This document shows positions 43,725 through 51,202 of a stretch of 64,000 nt of DNA, in pieces. Source of the stretch: Vibrio sp. 14G-20. Lineage in GTDB: Bacteria; Pseudomonadota; Gammaproteobacteria; Enterobacterales; Vibrionaceae. The stretch's first letter is position 1. Every line of letters starts with the position of its first letter. Made by a program: the position numbers and the translations under genes. The stretch is taken from positions 1 to 64,000 of the forward strand of contig NZ_JAPHPW010000015.1 in NCBI RefSeq assembly GCF_026241515.1, written 5' to 3'. The notes under the pieces are model-generated. The model searched no databases. It was not told the DNA's origin and saw only the letters and a program-made list of their open reading frames with translations.

Positions 43725-43811
43725 CGACTTTCTCTCTCTGTGTCACCGTGATCCAATATCTTGTGACGTGTTATTATCAGAGCAACAAGCATAACGCGAA
43801 TCAAACCCAAG

Positions 43812-44060
43812 ATGACATGCATTCATTGCAATAAAAGTGAAAAAATCCGTAACAAACTCGGTCGCTGCCAACGTTGTATGAACCAACTGATGGTGTTGTC
43901 GTTAGTAAGTTGGGGGGCGTGGTGGTTATTTTTCAGAGAAGACCCGAAAACCATCAATGCGATCGCCTTGATGATGGCCGCGTTGGCATTCAGTAGTTTG
44001 CTGTCACTGCATTGGATAATGAAGTTTTTGGTGCTGCCTCTAAGGCAAAAGAAGCGTTAG
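43812..44060 (+). CDS. Small membrane zinc-ribbon protein, probable DUF3624 family
   Basis: 82 residues: CIHC (3-6) and CQRC (19-22) form a likely zinc ribbon, then two hydrophobic helices (about 25-40 and 50-75) and a basic end (LRQKKR). I think it is DUF3624, a family found mainly in Vibrionaceae; no function known. Divergent from RidA gene with 87 bases between. Confidence 0.65.
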   Translation: MTCIHCNKSEKIRNKLGRCQRCMNQLMVLSLVSWGAWWLFFREDPKTINAIALMMAALAFSSLLSLHWIMKFLVLPLRQKKR

Positions 44061-44168
44061 TAAAGAGGCTTTGTCAGATAAACGATAATGGTTAGATGTC
44101 CGATTCAATGACCCGATAGTGCCTTGATTTAGCTTCCCATCCTCATTTCCCAAATAGCAGATAGAAAA

Positions 44169-44204
44169 AAGCCCCAGAACCAATCGATTCTAGGGCTTTC
44201 TTAG
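44169..44204. terminator. Convergent terminator hairpin
   Basis: AAAGCCC-AGAA pairs with TTCT-GGGCTTT (one mismatch), with T6 on the minus strand and TTTCTT on the plus strand. A second hairpin, TTTCTTAGAA/TTCTAAGAAA (44199-44220), overlaps its end. Confidence 0.75.
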
Positions 44205-44260
44205 AAAATTCTAAGAAAAAGCAGTGGTACTTTAATAGACCGGGCTTTTCTTAATTTGTT

Positions 44261-44296
44261 CCCAAAAAAGATCAGATTTTTGATCTTTTTTTTAGG
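44261..44296 (-). terminator. argH terminator
   Basis: AAAAAAGATCA and TGATCTTTTTT give an 11-bp stem with a 6-base loop, followed on the minus strand by TTTTTTGGG. It lies 19 bases past the argH stop. Confidence 0.85.
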
Positions 44297-44314
44297 GACT
44301 ATAAAATCAATGCC

Positions 44315-46189
44315 TTATGCAACATTCACCTTAGCGATAATCTGTTCGACCAAGTTCACTTCCAACGCCACTTCATCACACGCATGTTGACGAGGACACT
44401 GGTCGCAATCTTTCAGTACCTTCTCAGGTAACAGAGATTTCGATGTTGGTAAGAAGTCATGCTTCATAAAGAACTCAGGCGTACGAGTCAGTACAAACAC
44501 CTTCTTGATGGCCATTTGGCGTGCTTTCTCAACCAAGTGCTGAACAATCGCGGTTCCCTGCCCTTGACCTTGCCAACCGGCTTCAACACCCAGTGAACGT
44601 ATTTCCGCTAAGCCAGAGTCATACACATAGAGCGATGCACAACCTGTCACCTCACCATGATGTTCTGCGACCGCAAACGAACCAATATCACGCACCAGTT
44701 CATTACGAGAACGAGGTAGGTTTTCACCCATGTTCGCCCAGTAAGCTACCATGCCTTCCAATGCTTCGATGTCAGTCAAACGAGCAGGACGAACCTTAAC
44801 GATAGAAGTATCACGCTGCGCCAAACGTTTCTCAGCTTGGTCTACTGCGTAAGCCACTTGTTGTGGTGATACACCACCCAGCGCGCTACGTTTTTCAAGA
44901 CACGATTCAATGGTCAGGATGTCATACACATCCTCTTCAATCACCTCAGAGAACTCTTTCATCTCTGCGATGGTTAATTCTTCCAGTGCACAGCCTTTAG
45001 CAATCGCCGCCACTACTGTTACACCCACAATGTGGTGAGCTTCACGGAAAGGAATGCCTTTCGCTACTAGGTAATCAGCCAATTCAGTTGAGTTCGCATA
45101 ACCTTGCTTCGCGGCTTCAAGTGTACGTTCGCCGTTCACTTTAATGCCGTCAAAACAGAGCGCTGCCATTTCCATACAATCATTCCAAGTATCTAAAGCG
45201 TCGAATAGACCTTCTTTATCTTCTTGCATGTCTTTGTTGTACGCCAAAGGCAGAGCTTTTACTGTCATCATCATTGCTGCTAATGAACCGTATACACGGC
45301 CCGTTTTGCCACGGATAAGTTCTAGCGCATCAGGGTTTTTCTTTTGTGGCATCAGAGATGAACCTGATGTCACGGTATCTGCTAACTCGATGAAGTTTGA
45401 TTCACCTGAGTTGTAGAAAATCATATCTTCTGCAAGACGCGAAAGGTGAAGCATAGAAATAGAAGCGATCGACATCAGCTCCATCACATGGTCACGGTCA
45501 GAGACTGAATCTAGAGAGTTGCGCGTTGCACGACGGAAACCTAAGTTGTGAGCTAACTCTTCACGGTCCATCGGGTAAGCTGTTCCTGCAAGGGCACCAG
45601 AACCCAGCGGACATGTATCTAGACGCTTAATCGCATCATTCAAACGAGAATAATCACGTTCAAGCATTTCAACGTAAGCCAAGCACCAGTGAGCAAAAGT
45701 TACCGGCTGAGCACGTTGTAAGTGAGTGTAGCCAGGAAGCACGGTTTCTTGATGCTGAGCAGCAACATTCACCATTTGGCTCTGTAGGCGATCCAATGCC
45801 AATAGCAGTTGGTTGCCTTGCTGACGACACCATAGTTTCAGGTCAGTCGCTACTTGGTCGTTACGAGAACGACCAGTGTGAAGTTTTTTGCCCAAATCAC
45901 CGACTTTGCCGATAAGTTGTTGCTCAACCCAGCTGTGAATATCTTCTGCATCAGAACGTAAGATCTGTTCAGGATCTTCCATCACTTCGAGTTTTAGCTC
46001 GTTCAGTGCAAGCTCTAGTCTTTGCTGCTCTTCTTCTGTTAGAACATTGACCGACTGTAGAGCTTTTGACCAGGCAATAGAGCCCACAATGTCTTGCTCA
46101 GCCAATCGGTAATCAAAACGAAGAGAATCGTTAAAATCTTTGAACCGCGTGTCTGCTGCTTGGGTAAATCTACCGCCCCATAATGCCAT
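44315..46189 (-). CDS. argH: Argininosuccinate lyase fused to N-acetylglutamate synthase
   Basis: Bifunctional protein of 624 residues, known as ArgH(A) in Vibrio and Moritella relatives. Residues 1-458 are argininosuccinate lyase with GRSRNDQVATD, and the signature GSSLMPQKKNPD. From residue 464 (VKVRPARLTDIEALEGM) a GNAT domain follows, with the acetyl-CoA loop GWQGQGQGTAIV and Cys at 595, 598, 604 (CDQCPRQHAC), as in short ArgA proteins. The fusion ties the first committed acetylation and the last step of arginine synthesis in one chain. GGAG lies 7 bases before ATG. It has its own control region, separated from argG by a terminator. Confidence 0.97.
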   Translation of the reverse strand: MALWGGRFTQAADTRFKDFNDSLRFDYRLAEQDIVGSIAWSKALQSVNVLTEEEQQRLELALNELKLEVMEDPEQILRSDAEDIHSWVEQQLIGKVGDLGKKLHTGRSRNDQVATDLKLWCRQQGNQLLLALDRLQSQMVNVAAQHQETVLPGYTHLQRAQPVTFAHWCLAYVEMLERDYSRLNDAIKRLDTCPLGSGALAGTAYPMDREELAHNLGFRRATRNSLDSVSDRDHVMELMSIASISMLHLSRLAEDMIFYNSGESNFIELADTVTSGSSLMPQKKNPDALELIRGKTGRVYGSLAAMMMTVKALPLAYNKDMQEDKEGLFDALDTWNDCMEMAALCFDGIKVNGERTLEAAKQGYANSTELADYLVAKGIPFREAHHIVGVTVVAAIAKGCALEELTIAEMKEFSEVIEEDVYDILTIESCLEKRSALGGVSPQQVAYAVDQAEKRLAQRDTSIVKVRPARLTDIEALEGMVAYWANMGENLPRSRNELVRDIGSFAVAEHHGEVTGCASLYVYDSGLAEIRSLGVEAGWQGQGQGTAIVQHLVEKARQMAIKKVFVLTRTPEFFMKHDFLPTSKSLLPEKVLKDCDQCPRQHACDEVALEVNLVEQIIAKVNVA

Positions 46190-46295
46190 TGTGTATCTCC
46201 TAATTGCACAGTGCTCACTGTTTTTGCAAATGATAATTCTGATTAAGATTCAGTATTTTTCTGATGGTTTAAACTTACGGCAATTCAAAATGAAA

Positions 46296-46334
46296 ATAAA
46301 GTATTAATTCATTATTTTCACATATTTATTCACC
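46296..46334. promoter_or_regulatory. Putative tandem ARG boxes upstream of argH
   Basis: ATTCA half-sites at 46307 and 46328 lie exactly 21 bases apart, the 18+3 spacing of ArgR boxes; each 18-base window keeps 7 of 10 fixed positions of the ARG-box consensus I recall. Further ATTCA copies occur at 46248 and 46283. No experiment implied. Confidence 0.5.
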
Positions 46335-46429
46335 AAAAGATCATTCCATTGATTATTTTCAGCGTGGAGCGCGAATTATATGCCATTCAATGGTAAAAGC
46401 TGAAGCTGATTTATTAAGCGAATAGAAAA

Positions 46430-46467
46430 CAAAAAGCCCATTCACTGTTTAGTAGTAAATGGGCTTT
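46430..46467 (-). terminator. argG terminator
   Basis: AAAGCCCATT and AATGGGCTTT make a 10-bp stem with a 15-base loop, followed on the minus strand by TTTTTG. It separates argCBG from argH. Confidence 0.85.
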
Positions 46468-46536
46468 GCATAATAATGTCGGTTTACTGGCCTTTAACCT
46501 TTCGCTAAAGGCTAGCCCGCTAACTCATTGTTAGGA

Positions 46537-47748
46537 TTACTTTTGGCTATTCAAAGCACGGATACGGCTTGATAGCGAGTAAAGGCGGATGAAGCCTTCA
46601 GCGTGGCTTTGGTCGTAAACTTCATCTTCACCAAAAGTAGCAAACTCTTCTGAGTATAGGCTGTTGTCAGAACGCTTCTGAGTCACCGTTGCATGGCCTT
46701 TGTAAAGTTTGATAACCACTTCACCATTCACGTCTTGTGCTAGCTCTTCTGTCGCGGCAAGGATTGACTTACATAACGGAGTGAACCAACGACCATCGTA
46801 TACAAGGTGAGAAGCCTTAACACCTAGTTCTTCACGGAATTCGAATGCCGCTTTATCAAGAACCAGTTGCTCTACTGCACGCAGTGCTTCCATCATGATC
46901 GTGCCACCCGGAGTTTCGTAACAACCACGAGACTTCATGCCAACAAGACGGTTTTCTACGATATCGATACGACCAACACCGTGCTTAGCACCCTTCTCGT
47001 TTAGGTAAACCAGTGCGTTGTATGGCGTCATTGTTTCGCCATCAACCGCAACCACTTCGCCTTTTTCAACTTTAAGCGTCACAGTTTCAGATTCGTTTGG
47101 CGCTTGCTCTGGGTCTACAGTCCAAGCCCAGCAATCTTCATCTGGTGCGTTCCATGTATTTTCTAGAACGCCACCTTCTGTAGAGATGTGCCATGCGTTT
47201 GCATCACGCGAGTAAATCTTAGTAAGAGAAGCGGTACAAGGGATGTTACGCTCTGCTAGGTAATCTAGACACTCTTCACGGCTCACTAGATCCCACTCAC
47301 GCCATGGTGCAATTACGTGTAGGTCTGGTGCTAGTGCTGCGAATGCGCCTTCAAAACGAACTTGGTCATTACCCTTACCGGTACAGCCGTGGCATAGCGC
47401 GTCAGCACCGACTTTACGTGCAACTTCAACCTGAGCTTTCGCAATGATTGGACGAGCCATTGAAGTACCTAACAGGTATTTACCTTCGTAGTAAGCGCCT
47501 GTTTTCAGCGTGGGGTAGATGTAGTCAGCAACCATCTCTTCTTTAAGGTCAGCGATGTAACACTCAGAAGCACCAGAAGCTTTTGCTTTCTCTTCAATGC
47601 CAATCAGCTCTTCATCACCTTGGCCTACATCAGCAACAAATGCGATAACTTCGCAGTCATAGTTCTCTTTCAACCATGGAATGATTACTGATGTGTCTAG
47701 ACCGCCAGAGTAGGCTACTACAACTTTCTTTACGTTAACTTTGCTCAT
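46537..47748 (-). CDS. argG: Argininosuccinate synthase
   Basis: ATP-dependent ligation of citrulline and aspartate, 403 residues. VVVAYSGGLDTSVI is the PP-loop; CHGCTGKGNDQVRFE and SRGCYETPGG are hallmarks. The ATG at 47748 has AGGAGAAAG upstream; the frame continues 19 codons further without support. Third gene of argCBG. Confidence 0.98.
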   Translation of the reverse strand: MSKVNVKKVVVAYSGGLDTSVIIPWLKENYDCEVIAFVADVGQGDEELIGIEEKAKASGASECYIADLKEEMVADYIYPTLKTGAYYEGKYLLGTSMARPIIAKAQVEVARKVGADALCHGCTGKGNDQVRFEGAFAALAPDLHVIAPWREWDLVSREECLDYLAERNIPCTASLTKIYSRDANAWHISTEGGVLENTWNAPDEDCWAWTVDPEQAPNESETVTLKVEKGEVVAVDGETMTPYNALVYLNEKGAKHGVGRIDIVENRLVGMKSRGCYETPGGTIMMEALRAVEQLVLDKAAFEFREELGVKASHLVYDGRWFTPLCKSILAATEELAQDVNGEVVIKLYKGHATVTQKRSDNSLYSEEFATFGEDEVYDQSHAEGFIRLYSLSSRIRALNSQK

Positions 47749-47861
47749 TTTCTTTCTCCTAGTTTCCATACTGCACATGGCGGTCAGCGTTGGAAATGAC
47801 TTCATAATTATATGTTTATTTAGTTTGTCTAAATTCTTTAAGTAGTGACTCGTTGTGAGAA

Positions 47862-48650
47862 CTACTGAGGTAAAAACTGTGTTCCTATGCTTTTACCTGA
47901 AAACAGTTGTGTTAGCTTTTCTGGGTATCGCCAAGTAGCAACTTCGATTGGTCGTCCGAGGTCGTTAGCGGCTTCTAGCGCGGCTTGAACCTTAACGATC
48001 ATACCGTCAGTAATGACTTTTCCTGCAATAAGGTCATCGGCTTGTTGTTGATTAAGGCTTGAAATGAGGTGGCCTTTGCCATCCAACACTCCACTTACAT
48101 CAGAAAGTAGTACCAGCTCAGCATCAAGTGCGCCAGCAACAGCAACAGCCGCTTGGTCTGCATTGACGTTCATCAGTTGGCCTTGCTCAGTTAGACCAAT
48201 TGAGCTGATGATTGGCAGTGCGCCAGCATTAAGAATCGCTTGCAGGACGGTTGAGTCGCCCGGCTCAGCTTTACCTACTGCACCCAATTCAGGGTTCAGC
48301 TCGCTGACTTTACATAAACCACCGTCTGCTAGGCTCAAACCAACGGCATTGATACCGTCTTTAATCGCCTGACCTTGAAGTAACTTGTTGGCTGTACCCG
48401 CTAGCGCGCCAGCAATCACAGGGATCTGATCATAAGGAGTAACACGTAGCCCTTCTTTCTTAACGGTTTCGAGGTTTAAATTCTTCATCAAGTCATCAAC
48501 AAGGTAGCCGCCACCGTGCACAATCACGATTGGTCGTTGTGCCTGTTGTTGGTAAGCAGAAATAGCACCAAATAACTTGCTAAGTGTTTCACCACAAGAT
48601 AGCGCAGCGCCACCTAACTTTATGATTAATGGTTGATTATTAAGGCTCAT
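47862..48650 (-). CDS. argB: Acetylglutamate kinase
   Basis: Amino acid kinase family, 262 residues (short, arginine-insensitive type as in E. coli, 258). IIKLGGAAL, VIVHGGGYLVDDLM and LSDVSGVLDGKG are visible. It phosphorylates N-acetylglutamate. 12 bases after argC. Confidence 0.97.
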   Translation of the reverse strand: MSLNNQPLIIKLGGAALSCGETLSKLFGAISAYQQQAQRPIVIVHGGGYLVDDLMKNLNLETVKKEGLRVTPYDQIPVIAGALAGTANKLLQGQAIKDGINAVGLSLADGGLCKVSELNPELGAVGKAEPGDSTVLQAILNAGALPIISSIGLTEQGQLMNVNADQAAVAVAGALDAELVLLSDVSGVLDGKGHLISSLNQQQADDLIAGKVITDGMIVKVQAALEAANDLGRPIEVATWRYPEKLTQLFSGKSIGTQFLPQ

Positions 48651-48662
48651 ATCTAGATTCCT

Positions 48663-49667
48663 TTACACTAACGCAGTTAATGGTGCAAAACCATAACGTA
48701 AATTTAAACACTGCATCGCTTGGCTAGATGCACCCTTTAATAAGTTATCAATCGCTGAAACAACGATGATGTGCTGACCTTGAACCTTCCAACCTAAGTC
48801 GCAGAAAGGTGTCTGTTCTACATCTTGAATTCTTGGCAATGTCTCTTCGAGTAATCTCACCGCAGGCTTACCTTGATAAGCTTGCTCAAAGGCATCTTGT
48901 ATCTGTTGTTCTGTCACGCCTTCAGCCAATTTCATGGTGATGGTCGCTAAAATACCGCGCTTAAAGTTGCCGAGGTGCGGAGTAAAAATTACATCACATC
49001 CTAAATGTGCAGCCATTTCAGGTTGATGACGGTGATTGAATACACCATAAGCTTGTAAACTCACTTCACAGAAGCTGTTGACCATAGTCGCCTTACGACC
49101 AGCTCCAGTAACACCACTGGTTGCGTTAATCACTGGCCATTGATTCTCATCCAGTAACTTTGCTTCAACTAAAGGCTTAATCGCCAATTGTGATGCCGTT
49201 GGATAACAACCCGCGACTGCAACAAGCTGAGCTTCTTTAATTTCTTGTTCGTTCCATTCAGCTAAACCGTAAGCCGCTTTGTCTAGCCATTGTTCGTGTT
49301 GATGTTCAAAACCGTAAAACTCTTGATAGAAGTTTTCGCCTTTAACTCTGAATGCACCTGATAGGTCGAACACTTGGCAATCGTTCTCTAGAAAGATTGG
49401 CGCCAGGTCGTGACTTACCTCGTGTGCAGTGGCTAAGAAAATCACATCAGACTGCTTTGCCACTTCTTCTGGATTCGTTAATGGCTGTACTGGCATATCA
49501 ATCAAGCCAGCTAACTTACCGTGCAGTGCCGCAATAGGTTTACCTGCGTCTACACTATTGGCTGAGACATATAAACCTGATAGCGTGAGCTCAGGGTGTC
49601 TGTTTATCATTAGAGCCAGTTCTGCTCCGGTGTAGCCGCTTGCGCCAATAATCGTGGTTTTCAACAT
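48663..49667 (-). CDS. argC: N-acetyl-gamma-glutamyl-phosphate reductase
   Basis: NADPH-dependent third step of arginine synthesis, 334 residues. IIGASGYTGAELA is the cofactor loop and AVAGCYPTASQLA carries the active Cys. First gene of the minus-strand arg set, divergent from argE as in E. coli. Confidence 0.98.
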   Translation of the reverse strand: MLKTTIIGASGYTGAELALMINRHPELTLSGLYVSANSVDAGKPIAALHGKLAGLIDMPVQPLTNPEEVAKQSDVIFLATAHEVSHDLAPIFLENDCQVFDLSGAFRVKGENFYQEFYGFEHQHEQWLDKAAYGLAEWNEQEIKEAQLVAVAGCYPTASQLAIKPLVEAKLLDENQWPVINATSGVTGAGRKATMVNSFCEVSLQAYGVFNHRHQPEMAAHLGCDVIFTPHLGNFKRGILATITMKLAEGVTEQQIQDAFEQAYQGKPAVRLLEETLPRIQDVEQTPFCDLGWKVQGQHIIVVSAIDNLLKGASSQAMQCLNLRYGFAPLTALV

Positions 49668-49820
49668 CTCAACACATCCATTCTTGAGGTAAGTTACATT
49701 TCAAATTTGACTATTCATACTTAATTTTTAGCTTTATTTGATTTCTTATGCATTAAATATGATTTAATATGTGTTTTACCGACTTATGGTTTTCCTGTCA
49801 ATAGTAGAAGTGAAGTTATT
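49668..49820. promoter_or_regulatory. argC/argE divergent control region
   Basis: 153 bases, AT-rich. Contains one ATTCA half-site (49713) and the palindrome ATTAAAT-ATG-ATTTAAT (49752-49768). ArgR control is expected here, but only partial boxes can be read. Confidence 0.5.
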
Positions 49821-50957
49821 ATGCAATTACCGAGTTTTCTTGAGGTCTATAAAGGCCTAATTTCCACCGACTCTATTAGTTCTACTGATCCAAGCTGGGA
49901 TCATGGCAACGAAAAAGTGATCGAAAAAATGGCTCAATGGTTTAAAGACTTGGGCTTTAGCGTTGAGGTGGTAGAGGTCGAACCCGGCAAGCATAATATG
50001 GTCGCAAAGATGGGTTCTGGTGAAGGGGGCTTATTGCTTGCAGGACACAGTGATACCGTGCCATTCGATGAAGGACGTTGGAACTTCGACCCTCACGCAC
50101 TGACAGAACACAATAACCGCTTCTACGGATTGGGCACCGCCGATATGAAAGGCTTTTTCGCTTTCGTTTATGAAGCCGCGAAGAAGATGGATTGGAGCAA
50201 GCAAACCAAGCCGCTTTATGTATTAGCAACCTGTGACGAAGAAACCACTATGCTGGGTGCTCGTCATTTCACTGAAAATGCACCGTTTAAACCGGACTAC
50301 TGCATCATTGGAGAGCCGACTAGCCTAGTGCCGATTCGCGGACACAAAGGTCACGTGGCAAATGTAGTGCGAGTAACCGGTAAATCAGGTCACTCTTCTG
50401 ATCCTGCATTAGGCGTCAACGCTATCGAGATCATGCATGAAGTGTTGTTTGCATTAATGCAGCTGCGTGACAAGTTAGTCAAAGAGTACCATCACCCGGG
50501 GTTTGCAATTCCTAGCCCGACTCTAAACCTTGGCCATATTCATGGTGGCGACAGCGCTAACCGTATCTGTGGCTGTTGTGAACTGCACTATGATGTTCGT
50601 CCTTTACCAGGCATCAGCTTAGATGGCTTGGATAACATGCTGCGTAGCTCACTGAAAGAAGTAGAAGCAAAATGGCCGGGCAGAATTGAGATTACACCAC
50701 TACACGAACCTATCCCGGGTTACGAGTGCCAACACGACCATCCATTTATCGGTGGCATGGAATCCGTTTGCGAAACTGAATCACAAACCGTGAACTATTG
50801 TACGGAAGCTCCTTTCCTTCAAGAACTTTGCCCAACCTTAGTTCTGGGTCCGGGCTCAATCGACCAAGCTCACCAACCGGATGAGTTCTTAAGCTTCGAT
50901 TTTATTGATCCAACAATTGATGTTCTGAGTAAATCTATCCGTAAATATTGTTTCTAA
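49821..50957 (+). CDS. argE: Acetylornithine deacetylase
   Basis: Zinc peptidase family M20 enzyme of 378 residues releasing ornithine from N-acetylornithine. LAGHSDTVPFDEGRW has the first metal His, GTADMKGF the bridging Asp, CDEETTMLG the catalytic Glu. The linear (ArgE) route agrees with the GNAT domain on ArgH. Confidence 0.98.
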   Translation: MQLPSFLEVYKGLISTDSISSTDPSWDHGNEKVIEKMAQWFKDLGFSVEVVEVEPGKHNMVAKMGSGEGGLLLAGHSDTVPFDEGRWNFDPHALTEHNNRFYGLGTADMKGFFAFVYEAAKKMDWSKQTKPLYVLATCDEETTMLGARHFTENAPFKPDYCIIGEPTSLVPIRGHKGHVANVVRVTGKSGHSSDPALGVNAIEIMHEVLFALMQLRDKLVKEYHHPGFAIPSPTLNLGHIHGGDSANRICGCCELHYDVRPLPGISLDGLDNMLRSSLKEVEAKWPGRIEITPLHEPIPGYECQHDHPFIGGMESVCETESQTVNYCTEAPFLQELCPTLVLGPGSIDQAHQPDEFLSFDFIDPTIDVLSKSIRKYCF

Positions 50958-50972
50958 ATCCGAACATTCACA

Positions 50973-51003
50973 TAAAAGCCACCCTAAAAAGTGGCTTTTA
51001 TTC
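50973..51003 (+). terminator. argE terminator
   Basis: TAAAAGCCAC and GTGGCTTTTA, 10-bp stem with 8-base loop, followed by TTC, 15 bases past the stop. Confidence 0.82.
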
Positions 51004-51120
51004 TGCTATCCCTGATATAGCCTCAATCTTGTAATTAAATTTCACTTTTTCTCTAAGTTTTGAAAAATTTACTTCTCCCGCATTTTTAAACCTAATAATT
51101 GCAAACTTAGAATGCTTTAT

Positions 51121-51150
51121 TTGACTAGATACAGCAGTTTTCGCTAGATT
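51121..51150 (+). promoter_or_regulatory. Candidate ppc promoter
   Basis: TTGACT, 18-base spacer, TAGATT, placing the transcript start near 51157, about 46 bases before the ppc ATG. Motif only. Confidence 0.5.
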
Positions 51151-51202
51151 GTGTACTTAACAAGGAACAATGGATGTAATTTTTTTACGAGGCAGGATGA
51201 CA

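Larger units (their letters stand above)
46190..46536. other. Intergenic region between argG and argH
   Basis: Non-coding. It holds the argG terminator (46430-46467), an AT-rich stretch, and ARG-box-like half-sites just upstream of argH. No ORF seen. Confidence 0.65.
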
